Positions 27,218 through 35,879 of a DNA stretch of 64,000 nt are shown here, piece after piece. This stretch comes from Sebaldella termitidis ATCC 33386. GTDB taxonomy: Bacteria; Fusobacteriota; Fusobacteriia; Fusobacteriales; Leptotrichiaceae. Both the position numbers and the translations under genes were made by a program. Every line of letters begins with the position of its first letter. Positions within the stretch are counted from its first letter, which is position 1. The stretch is taken from positions 3,937,989 to 4,001,988 of the forward strand of contig NC_013517.1 of the NCBI RefSeq assembly GCF_000024405.1. Reading direction: 5' to 3'. A model generated the notes under the pieces. It did not search any database. It was not told the DNA's origin and saw only the letters and a list, made by a program, of their open reading frames with translations.

Positions 27218-29959
27218 TCATTTTACATTAAATCTGAATCCTGCTGAAAATACATTATTTGAAATGTCAGAGTCACTTATCTGCATATCATAGTTCGCAT
27301 ACCATGCCCATCTGTCATTTACTTCTGTACTTACTCCCACACCTGTCCATACTGAATCTCCGGGAAGTCCTATACCCTCTACTGTGAATTTTTCTGACGG
27401 CAGTCCTACATATGATGCTTCAAAATCCAGACTTTCATCACTAAAAGCTTTCTGCCATGACACATATCCCAAAATTGTACTTTTTCCGCCTGCCCATTCA
27501 AAGTCATATTTCCCTCTAAGTCCTATAAATCCTGACATCTGATCATAAGTTTTATTATCAGCTTCAAGTCCCAAAAGGCTTCCATCCTCTGAAAAGCTTC
27601 CTCTTTTTACTAAATCATATGATATTCCTGCAAATGGTGTTAAGTTAAAGTTTTTCGCCAATTTGAATTTATAGCCCGTTTCACCATATCCTGAATATAC
27701 ATAATCATCATGATTTATTGATACATTTTCACTCTGTACTCCTGTTACTACTTCTCTGTCTACATCACTTGATACAAATCCTACTCCCAATCTTCCCAAT
27801 ACATAGAATTTGTCTTCTTTCTGCCCGTACCTTCCGTAAAGTGATACTCCAAAGTTCTGGCTTTTTGATTTTCCTCCGTATCGGTCGAAATCTGCTTCTG
27901 CATCTGAGTAAGAAAGTGCTATACCTAATATTGTACTGTCATTTATATTCTTATCTATTCCTACCTGTCCGCCGTATGATGTTGTATCCGCCGAAGCATA
28001 ACCCGATTCTTTTAGTTTTCCTGTAGAAGCTATGCCGCTGAACCATAGACCTGCTATATCTGCCTTATTTTCCATGCTTCCAAGCATTACCAGTCTGTTT
28101 GTAAGGTCTCTGTTCACTGCCTGTGACTGTTGGAATGTTAATGCCTGTGCTGAAGCATAAATCTGTCCTGATAAACTGTCCAGTGTTGCTGCCAGATCTG
28201 ATGATGACGACTGCTGCAGCATTGCTATTTTTGTTCTAAACTCATCGCTTCCTTTATTATTGTCCAGTGCTGTCAAAACCTGTTCCAGATTTTGTGATGA
28301 ATTATTTCTTGTTGCATCTGAATTATAAGCTTCATCAGCATATTCTGCTATATCTCTTCTTGCTACACTTAATTTTACTCCGTCATTTCCGTATATAACG
28401 TCTGATTGAAGAAATACAGGTGTTTCCACTTTTCCAAATGTGCTTGTTACTCCGTTTGCTGCATTTACTACATTTTCTGTTATCACTTCTTTACTTATGT
28501 ATACTGGATTATTATCATCATCTTTAGGAGCTGTTACTCTTAAAGTAGAATTATTTAAATCTGCTGTTCCGCCCACATTTATTGTTGCTCCTGCTGTACT
28601 TACTATTACACCTTCAGGAGTAGAAGTATAATTTCCCTGTATATTCATTCCCTTACCTGTATTGCTAATAATTCCTCCGTTATTGATCACATTATTATTT
28701 ATGTATCCTCCGTTGCTTGACAGGGTTCCTCCGGGCTGTACATACACTTCCGATACTACCTGTCCGTTTACTTCCAGTACTCCGCCGTTTACTACGTTTT
28801 TCCCTGTATATGTATTTTTCCCGCTGAGTATTAATTTTCCTGTCCCTGCTTTTATAAGTCCCGCATCTCCCGATATATCATTTTCAAATGTAGAAGTAGT
28901 ATTATCAAATGCTACATTGACATAATCACCTAACGCAAGTCTTTTATCAAAAAGTGCAGGTCCTTTTACTGCTTTGCTTATATTCAAAAGTCCCCATCCA
29001 TATACTGGATCTGCATCTTTAATTCCTTTATCAGTGGCTGTAGATAAGATTGTCTGTCTTATAAGATCTCCGTTCATCCACGGATACTTTTCCTGAACCA
29101 CAGCTGCTGTTCCTGTTACTGCCGGTGCTGCAAATGAAGTACCCATTCCTGAAACATTTCTTACATTAAAATCATAATCACCAACTGCTGCTATACACCA
29201 ATTCTGTGCTATACCGCATTTATTTGAATAATCACTGGGAGCTCCGTCAGTAGAATTTACAGCCATAACAGCTATCCATCCTTTCTGCATCTCCGGATAA
29301 AGATATGGAAGTCCTGCTTCTGCCGAAACCTCCTCTGTTCCGGAATTGCCTGCTGCCCAGACGAAAAGGCTGTCTGTTGATGCCTTATCTCTGTAAAAAG
29401 CTATTACCGGATCTGACAAGGGCATATCAGTTTTTGTAGTTGTTTTTATTGTTCTTGATGCTACTCCGAATGATTGGTTGTATATTCTTACACCATGATC
29501 ATATAATTCATCATACATCTCTCTTTTTACTGAAATACAATTATTAGAGCCATTAGAACAAATTGTTCCTGCAGCTATTCCTCTCATTTCTACATTAGTT
29601 GCTATCCCCATTGTTCTTCCTCCCAGAACTTCAGCAACCAAACTTCCATGAATATTTGTGGTTCCGGAATAATTTCTGCTTCTTGACAGACGCGGTTTAT
29701 TTTCCTCACTGTAAAACTCTTTATGTGTAGTATCAAAATTACTGTCTACAATACCCACAGTGATATTATCACCATCACTGTCTGTTTCTTTTGCCTCATT
29801 ATTATTATGCGGATCTTCTGGATTAAACGGAATATCTCTTGTAACATCAATCGGTGTAGGCGGTGACGGGGAAGGGTTTTGATTTGATTGGCCGCCGGAG
29901 CTTGAACAGCTTAAGACAACAATTACCAAAGCAATGATTAGTATCAACTTCTTTTTCAT
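27218..29959 (-). CDS. Subtilisin-like (S8) autotransporter lipoprotein, NalP/SphB1-like
   Basis: The 913-residue protein starts with a lipoprotein signal (VIVVLSC, lipid-acceptor Cys18). A subtilase domain follows with the full triad: VDSNFD Asp72, NIHGSLVAE His104 and GMGTSFAAP Ser275. The oxyanion Asn205 is in AAGNSGT. Then come an autotransporter-associated beta-strand repeat (GTGKLILSGKNTYTG) and a C-terminal barrel of about 280 residues ending FRFNVK. It is thus a surface protease that displays or releases itself. Neisserial NalP and Bordetella SphB1 share this architecture and process other surface proteins. The giant autotransporters in this window are possible substrates, which is inference. 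It has a strong GGAGG and its own promoter. Confidence 0.95.
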   Translation of the reverse strand: MKKKLILIIALVIVVLSCSSSGGQSNQNPSPSPPTPIDVTRDIPFNPEDPHNNNEAKETDSDGDNITVGIVDSNFDTTHKEFYSEENKPRLSRSRNYSGTTNIHGSLVAEVLGGRTMGIATNVEMRGIAAGTICSNGSNNCISVKREMYDELYDHGVRIYNQSFGVASRTIKTTTKTDMPLSDPVIAFYRDKASTDSLFVWAAGNSGTEEVSAEAGLPYLYPEMQKGWIAVMAVNSTDGAPSDYSNKCGIAQNWCIAAVGDYDFNVRNVSGMGTSFAAPAVTGTAAVVQEKYPWMNGDLIRQTILSTATDKGIKDADPVYGWGLLNISKAVKGPALFDKRLALGDYVNVAFDNTTSTFENDISGDAGLIKAGTGKLILSGKNTYTGKNVVNGGVLEVNGQVVSEVYVQPGGTLSSNGGYINNNVINNGGIISNTGKGMNIQGNYTSTPEGVIVSTAGATINVGGTADLNNSTLRVTAPKDDDNNPVYISKEVITENVVNAANGVTSTFGKVETPVFLQSDVIYGNDGVKLSVARRDIAEYADEAYNSDATRNNSSQNLEQVLTALDNNKGSDEFRTKIAMLQQSSSSDLAATLDSLSGQIYASAQALTFQQSQAVNRDLTNRLVMLGSMENKADIAGLWFSGIASTGKLKESGYASADTTSYGGQVGIDKNINDSTILGIALSYSDAEADFDRYGGKSKSQNFGVSLYGRYGQKEDKFYVLGRLGVGFVSSDVDREVVTGVQSENVSINHDDYVYSGYGETGYKFKLAKNFNLTPFAGISYDLVKRGSFSEDGSLLGLEADNKTYDQMSGFIGLRGKYDFEWAGGKSTILGYVSWQKAFSDESLDFEASYVGLPSEKFTVEGIGLPGDSVWTGVGVSTEVNDRWAWYANYDMQISDSDISNNVFSAGFRFNVK

Positions 29960-30653
29960 AATAATTCCTCCTCTACTAAATAAATTATAAATAATCGCCA
30001 GACTATTACTTATAATTCCAAAGGAATATTATTTATAAAAAAGATTTTTTTATAAAAATGAATTCATTCTATAATTCATTATACTGAACGATCAGTTTAT
30101 TTTCAATATATTTTATAATTAAAATATTTTTTAAAGATCATATTTTACATTAATAAAAAGGAAAAAATTAAATTTAAAAACCAAAATAAAAATTGATCCA
30201 TTATTTAATTATTAGCATTTTGATATTGATATAATTACAATAATTAAAATATTTTTATTAATCTTATATATTTTTTATTTTTTTTATATCTTATTAAAAA
30301 AAAATAAAATTAAAAAACTGAGTAAAATCATATATGAATACTAATAAAAATTTATATATTATAAATAAGTAATATTCCTTTTATGGTATATATACATGAC
30401 TAAAAAGTCATTTTATTTTCTTAGTATTTAATACTTCTACTTATTCCAGAATAAAAACAATATTAACATTTTCATTTTCAATATTAAAATATAAAGATAT
30501 TTGTATTATTATTTTTAATAATAATTTCTAAAATACTTCAGCTTAAAAATAATCAAAGAAAATATTTTTCAGTTTTTATTGCAAATGCAATAAAAATATT
30601 GTAAAATAAATTGAATAATTAATTTCAGAAAGGAGCTGATTAAAATAGAAATT
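29960..30653. other. AT-rich gene-free region
   Basis: About 690 bases, nearly all A/T runs, separate the subtilase gene from the divergent MarR gene. Apart from the promoter/operator at 30078-30106 and an AAAGGAG before the MarR gene, I see nothing in it. Confidence 0.7.
30078..30106 (-). promoter_or_regulatory. Promoter of the subtilase autotransporter with an embedded TetR-type operator
   Basis: On the minus strand TTGAAA (30101-30106), 17 bases and TATAAT (30078-30083) form the promoter. Inside the spacer and touching the -10 element lies ACTGATCGTTCAGT (30083-30096), an inverted repeat ACTGA-N4-TCAGT like TetR/AcrR operators. A repressor there would block polymerase. Confidence 0.65.
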
Positions 30654-31612
<959 letters not shown>

Positions 31613-31677
31613 AAGGAATTTTGGGTTACTTACTATAAATAATTACAAATTTTTAATAAAAATACAGGAGGAGTAAT

Positions 31678-31899
31678 ATGAAACCAGTGAAAGCAGCAGA
31701 ATTTTGTACCTGTACCGAACACCAATGTCCTTTTAACCCGGTCAATAACAGTAAAGGGTGCGACCTTTGCATACTAAAATGCCTGAAGCTAAATGAAATA
31801 CCATCATGTTTTTTCAAAAAAATATCAACAGAAATTCCTGAAAATGAAGATTATACATTTAAAGGATTTGCTGATTTTACCAATAAATATTACAAATAA
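31678..31899 (+). CDS. Small cysteine-rich protein (DUF6485-like)
   Basis: This 73-residue protein has seven Cys (residues 10, 12, 17, 28, 31, 35, 44) in a pattern CTC-N4-CPF, GCDLCILKC and PSCFF. It looks like a small metal-binding domain and resembles the DUF6485 family, whose function is unknown. GGAGGAG precedes the ATG. It is 65 bases after the acetyltransferase gene and is followed by a terminator, so it may close that operon. Confidence 0.8.
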   Translation: MKPVKAAEFCTCTEHQCPFNPVNNSKGCDLCILKCLKLNEIPSCFFKKISTEIPENEDYTFKGFADFTNKYYK

Positions 31900-31909
31900 T
31901 TTTATTTAT

Positions 31910-31950
31910 AAAAAAATACTGTACTGACAAAAGATGCAGTATTTTTTTAT
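31910..31950 (+). terminator. Terminator of the MarR/GNAT/Cys-rich operon
   Basis: AAAAAATACTG and CAGTATTTTTT pair around a 13-base loop with a long T run. Confidence 0.85.
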
Positions 31951-32100
31951 AATCATATATAATACCTCTATATTTTCAGCTGGGCAGATCAGGAAATTAA
32001 TAATATTATTTTGATACGATTCTTTTCTGATTTATGAAAATGTTGTATAATTGAATATTATAGCTTCTGCCAATAAAAAACCAAAAGGAGATATCGACAA

Positions 32101-32439
32101 ATGAGTGAAGAAATAAATGAAAATGATAAAATTATTCTGGCCTTTCATCTAATGTGGGATAGCTTTCCGGGAAGTGCCCGTCTCATAAACAGCAGACATA
32201 TTATTATTGCTTCAAATAAAACAGCTGAAGAAAATGGATTTACCGAAGGGGTTATCTGTGCAAGAGTTGGTTCTCCAGAATTACATAAAGGCTGTATGGC
32301 TAATCACACATTAAAAACAAGAACAGCACAAACCGACAGAAAACTGGATGACAGAATACGGGGATGGCTCCCACTTGAAGGCTATGATGATCTATTCGTC
32401 CACTTTACACTGCCAATACCGAAAAAAATAAATGAATAA
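32101..32439 (+). CDS. PAS-like small protein
   Basis: The 112-residue protein includes FPGSARLINSRHIIIASN, a PAS-like strand pattern. A conserved-looking core follows with GVICARVGSPELHKGCMAN and IRGWLPLEGYDDLFVHFTLP. I recall similar stand-alone proteins in anaerobes with a predicted sensory PAS fold, but the ligand is unknown. Two Cys (in VICARVG and KGCMAN) could bind a metal or cofactor. It has its own AAGGAGAT site and a terminator downstream, so it is monocistronic. Confidence 0.65.
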   Translation: MSEEINENDKIILAFHLMWDSFPGSARLINSRHIIIASNKTAEENGFTEGVICARVGSPELHKGCMANHTLKTRTAQTDRKLDDRIRGWLPLEGYDDLFVHFTLPIPKKINE

Positions 32440-32509
32440 AATATAAGCCTGAAGAAGATGTATAAAATGAAATGTATCGATACGGCTTCTTATTTTCTCT
32501 TTTTAAATA

Positions 32510-32541
32510 AAAGGGCAGTATTAAATACTGCCTTTTTATTT
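32510..32541 (+). terminator. Terminator of the PAS-like gene
   Basis: GGCAGTA-TTAAA-TACTGCC (32514-32532) is a perfect hairpin flanked by A and T runs, so it may act on both strands. Confidence 0.88.
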
Positions 32542-32696
32542 TTTTATGAATACAATATTCCGGTTAAGATTCTGTTCATTCTATAAATATCTTTATAATT
32601 TAACTTGCTTATATCTCCGCTGTTTTTAAAATATCATTCTCTGAGCTGACACCCGCAGAACTCAGATCTAATTATAAACATACAAATATGTGAATC

Positions 32697-33629
32697 TTAC
32701 TGATAGCTTTTTATACTTCTCTCTACCATATTCCAGAATTCATCTACATCGATTTTCATTCCTACTTTAGAATTATGCGGTTTTTTCAGAACATCAAGAA
32801 CATCGCAGACTGTACGCCCATAGCATAATTCACTTTTTATATCTATTGCTGTATACATTGACTCCAGTATAAATAAAGAAGGATCTGTCAAATATGCAAT
32901 ACAGGTAGCGTCATGCAAAGGACCGCCCGAAAGACCAAATTCTTCATTTTGTGTTTTTAATACGAAACGCATAATATCGCAGAATAAAGCTGATGCTTTA
33001 TTTCCTATAGCTTCCATACGTTTTATTACTTCTTCGGTACACACAGTCTGGTTTGTTAAATCCAATCCCATCATTACAATAGGCACACCAGAAGTAAAAA
33101 CTACATGAGCAGCTTCCGGATCAGCAAAAAAATTAAATTCAGCAGACGGAGTAAAATTCCCGATTGCATAGGCTCCTCCCATTAGCACAATTTCCTTGAT
33201 TTTAGGTATGATACGCGGTTCAATACGCATAGCCATGGCAATATTGCTTAATGGGCCAATCGGCACAAGAGTAATATCATTATCCGATGTCATAAGTGTT
33301 TCAATTATATATGTAATAGCATGTTTTTCTTCAGCTTTTATTTTAAGTGGTTCAAAAACAGGACCATCCAGACCTGTTTCCCCGTGGACATTTGCGGCAA
33401 CTACCTGCTCCCGTACCATGGGAAGTGACATTCCGGCATATACCGGTACTTTAATATTGAGTGCCTGACATACATTCAGACCATTTTGACGGGTTTTTTC
33501 GAGAGTCTGATTCCCCGCCACAATAGTAATACCCAGCAGATCAAGTTTTGGATTGTTGTACGCCATCATAAGAGCAATAGCATCATCATGTCCCGGGTCA
33601 CAATCTATAATAATTTTTCTTTTTTCCAT
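32697..33629 (-). CDS. rihB: Pyrimidine-type ribonucleoside hydrolase RihB (YeiK)
   Basis: The enzyme hydrolyses ribonucleosides to ribose and base. The 310-residue sequence has the Ca-binding [12 protein letters not shown] (Asp9, Asp11, Asp15, Asp16). It also has [20 protein letters not shown] and [12 protein letters not shown], and follows E. coli RihB closely along its length. I start at ATG 33629, eight bases after AAGGGA; an upstream in-frame start lacks such a site. It is divergent from yeiL, as in E. coli, with a palindrome between them. Together with DeoC it suggests scavenging of nucleosides. Confidence 0.95.
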   Translation of the reverse strand: MEKRKIIIDCDPGHDDAIALMMAYNNPKLDLLGITIVAGNQTLEKTRQNGLNVCQALNIKVPVYAGMSLPMVREQVVAANVHGETGLDGPVFEPLKIKAEEKHAITYIIETLMTSDNDITLVPIGPLSNIAMAMRIEPRIIPKIKEIVLMGGAYAIGNFTPSAEFNFFADPEAAHVVFTSGVPIVMMGLDLTNQTVCTEEVIKRMEAIGNKASALFCDIMRFVLKTQNEEFGLSGGPLHDATCIAYLTDPSLFILESMYTAIDIKSELCYGRTVCDVLDVLKKPHNSKVGMKIDVDEFWNMVERSIKSYQ

Positions 33630-33703
33630 TTTATCATTTCCCTTCATAATAAGTTTGGGTGTCGACATCCTTAGTTGAATTATAATATGATTCGAGCTAT
33701 AAT

Positions 33704-33723
33704 AATATGAGAAATCTCATATT
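33704..33723. promoter_or_regulatory. 20-bp palindrome between rihB and yeiL, candidate YeiL operator
   Basis: AATATGAGAAATCTCATATT has two perfect nine-base arms around AA. It lies 21 bases before the yeiL start and 75 from the rihB start. A Crp/Fnr-family dimer would be expected to bind such a site. Confidence 0.6.
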
Positions 33724-33744
33724 TAATGTAAAAGGAGAAAATAT

Positions 33745-34428
33745 ATGAGGGAAAATAAAAATAAATCAGATATAAATGCTGAAATTCAAAGATCAGGCTT
33801 TATGAATTTTTTTTCATTTCCAGCTGATTCTTTTGTAAAATTAGTAACTTTTTCGCCTAATGAATATATTATTGAGGAAAGCCTTCTGCCTTCCCATCTT
33901 TTCTTTTTAACTTCTGGGCGTGCAAAGCTTTATACTACTCTTGCCAATGGTAAAATTGCTCTGATTGACTTTTTTAGAGCACCTTGTTTTGTCGGGGAAA
34001 TGGAGCTTGTTGGTCATACACAGGATATCTGCTCCGTACAGGCAATCGAACCGTGTGTATGCCTTGCACTGCCTATTTTACAATGCAGGGAAATGCTGCT
34101 GACTGATCCTGTTTTTCTTCGAAAAATCTGTCTGTATCTGGGCGGTAAAAATGCCAGAAATATCCGCTCATTAACAAAAAATCAGGCATATACTCTGGAA
34201 AACCGTCTTGCAGGCTTTATTTTACTGTCCACTGCCACTGACATTTATAAAGAAAAACACAGCCATGCTGCTGATTATCTTGGTGTCTCTTATCGTCATC
34301 TGCTGTACGTGATGGCCCAGTTTATTGAAAAAGGATTTCTGAAAAAGGAAAATCGTATTTATAGAATTGCTGATAAACAGGCACTGCTGGAATTAGCACA
34401 TGTGGTTGATCCTGATTTGTTTTTCTGA
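33745..34428 (+). CDS. yeiL: Crp/Fnr-family regulator YeiL
   Basis: The 227-residue protein matches E. coli YeiL in blocks: GRAKLYTTLANGKIALIDFF, APCFVGEMEL, EPCVCLALP, FLRKICLYL and YLGVSYRHLLYVMAQFI (the DNA-recognition helix). The N-terminal two thirds form the cyclic-nucleotide-binding-like fold. Cys in APCF and PCVC are shared with YeiL, for which an Fe-S cluster has been proposed. It probably controls itself and the divergent rihB. The pair without the nupX transporter found in E. coli is notable. AAAGGAG precedes the ATG. Confidence 0.93.
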   Translation: MRENKNKSDINAEIQRSGFMNFFSFPADSFVKLVTFSPNEYIIEESLLPSHLFFLTSGRAKLYTTLANGKIALIDFFRAPCFVGEMELVGHTQDICSVQAIEPCVCLALPILQCREMLLTDPVFLRKICLYLGGKNARNIRSLTKNQAYTLENRLAGFILLSTATDIYKEKHSHAADYLGVSYRHLLYVMAQFIEKGFLKKENRIYRIADKQALLELAHVVDPDLFF

Positions 34429-34549
34429 TTTGAGCGGCAATCTCTTTTTTTATTGTGAAATGGTTTTTTATCAATTTTCTAAAATCTGTTATCTGAAAAA
34501 ATTTAGAATTATATTTATAAAACTGCATTCTGATTTTTTTATTGTCATT

Positions 34550-34679
34550 CTATTTATATAAGACTGTATTCAAATCATTTCCAAATTTTATAATACTTTC
34601 ATCAACTCCGCCATAAAAAACCGTCTTCTGTAAGAAACACTGTCATTTCTTCAGTTGGAACTTCTGCTATTGGTATCAT
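34550..34679 (-). pseudogene. Decayed fragment, SUKH/SMI1-like immunity remnant
   Basis: One frame reads MIPIAEVPTEEMTVFLTEDG. After a run of six T the neighbouring frame continues FYGGVDESIIKFGNDLNTV and stops. Removing one T joins them into a plausible C-terminal segment of a SUKH-type immunity protein. No intact gene remains. Confidence 0.45.
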
Positions 34680-34750
34680 ATTTTTTAAAAAATAAATTTG
34701 TAATTTCTGACCATTATACTAAATATACTTTTCACTGAATAGAGAGAGAA

Positions 34751-34961
34751 TCATATGAATTTAACTGGCATATTCTTTAATTGTGGATAACGAATAGCCC
34801 TAGGATTTTCAAAAGTAATATCTAAATAAGAAAAATTCTTTAAAAATTTTAACTGCATATCATTACAAACATATCTTATTTTCTCATAATATTCAAGAAT
34901 TTTATTAATACAAACCACTTCCTTTTAATAAAATCAAAATGGTATCATCAAATTTAAACAT
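34751..34961 (-). pseudogene. Frameshifted small gene in the toxin locus
   Basis: An ATG at 34961 with AAAGGGA upstream opens MFKFDDTILILLK, which stops after 18 codons. Shifting frame at TTAAAAGG restores KEVVCINKILEYYEKIRYVC and runs to a stop at 34751, with ENPRAIRYPQLKN on the way. It looks like a recently broken immunity-type gene. It may have been one gene with the fragment at 34550-34679. Confidence 0.5.
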
Positions 34962-35119
34962 AATATTCCCTTTCTAATACATCACTTTCTACTTATAATA
35001 CCAATCCTACTATTTTATCAAATATTGTACTTCATCATATATTTAAGACATAGTTTGAATATAAAACGTCTATATTCATTACAAAAAATCTTCACAATCT
35101 CTTTCTATTTAGGGACTCT

Positions 35120-35398
35120 TTAAGTATAGCTAGGTACCAATGAATCAAAATCAATTGTTTTATCATCCATTTCTACCATTTTAGCCTTTTTGAGAATTCC
35201 AATACGACTGATATAAATTCCATGCTTGCACACATTGCACCAAACTTGCAAATACCCTGTCATATCTTTTTTACAACCAATATACAAATAATAAATTTCC
35301 TTCTTTCCACAATAAATAGAAATCAAAGAGTAAATATTATCATAATTTCCATTTTTATCAGATAAAAGCAAACATTTCTCTATTTTTATAAATTTCAT
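35120..35398 (-). CDS. Probable immunity protein of the toxin locus
   Basis: The 92-residue protein ends with VWCNVCKHGIYISRIGILKK. The pattern (WC, CxxC, hydrophobic, SR, basic) recurs, from memory, in small proteins found beside polymorphic toxins. The two Cys of WCNVC may bind metal. It follows an orphan toxin-tail ORF that it overlaps. It has no signal peptide, as expected for a cytoplasmic immunity protein. Assignment rests mainly on context. Confidence 0.6.
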   Translation of the reverse strand: MKFIKIEKCLLLSDKNGNYDNIYSLISIYCGKKEIYYLYIGCKKDMTGYLQVWCNVCKHGIYISRIGILKKAKMVEMDDKTIDFDSLVPSYT

Positions 35399-35483
35399 TA
35401 AATATCCACTTCACACCATACTTAGCTTTATATCTCGCCCACCAAAGACCTTCTGATCTATGTGCAACTCTTTCAAAGAGCAT
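35358..35483 (-). pseudogene. Orphan toxin C-terminal tail, copy 2
   Basis: A 41-codon frame contains FERVAHRSEGLWWARYKAKY and overlaps the start of the immunity-like gene. It resembles the tail at 35525-35590 (EEVAKRSEKIWRE). It looks like a displaced toxin tip left in the array. Confidence 0.45.
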
Positions 35484-35524
35484 CATAAAAATAATAAATA
35501 AATTTTATATTTCAATTTCCCACC

Positions 35525-35590
35525 TTATTCCCGCCATATTTTTTCTGATCTTTTTGCAACTTCCTCTAAAGATTTTAAAACTTCTGTTTT
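35525..35590 (-). pseudogene. Orphan toxin C-terminal tail, copy 1
   Basis: Just after the first immunity-like gene the minus strand reads TEVLKSLEEVAKRSEKIWRE and stops. No start or ribosome site is seen. Its similarity to copy 2 suggests serial replacement of toxin tips. Confidence 0.4.
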
Positions 35591-35593
35591 TAA

Positions 35594-35875
35594 TTAAATC
35601 AAATCTTTTTTGAATGCAAATTTCCTTGACTCCTTTATCTTTTCACTTTCAATATTACTATCAACAATCAACCCAATACTTAAATTTCCATTTCTTGATG
35701 GTTTGAGATGATTTGTAAAAATTGCACTTGTTATAACTTTATTATCCGATGTTAACAAAAAAATTTCATCGTCCATTTTATATTCCTTTATCTCTTCCAC
35801 AACTTTATTATTTATAACAATTGTCCACTCTTTAAAGACATAAAAAATTCCTTCTATTTTAAAAATTCCTTTCAT
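35594..35875 (-). CDS. Probable cognate immunity protein of the DUF4280 toxin
   Basis: This 93-residue protein starts (ATG 35875) four bases after the toxin stop, with GGGATG overlapping the toxin end, so translation is probably coupled. It is strand-rich (KGIFKIEGIFYVFKEWTIVI, DEIFLLTSDNKVITSAIFT) and has no signal peptide or known motif. The position directly behind the toxin tip is typical of the cognate antitoxic partner. I do not recognise the family. Confidence 0.65.
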   Translation of the reverse strand: MKGIFKIEGIFYVFKEWTIVINNKVVEEIKEYKMDDEIFLLTSDNKVITSAIFTNHLKPSRNGNLSIGLIVDSNIESEKIKESRKFAFKKDLI

Positions 35876-35879
35876 AAAC

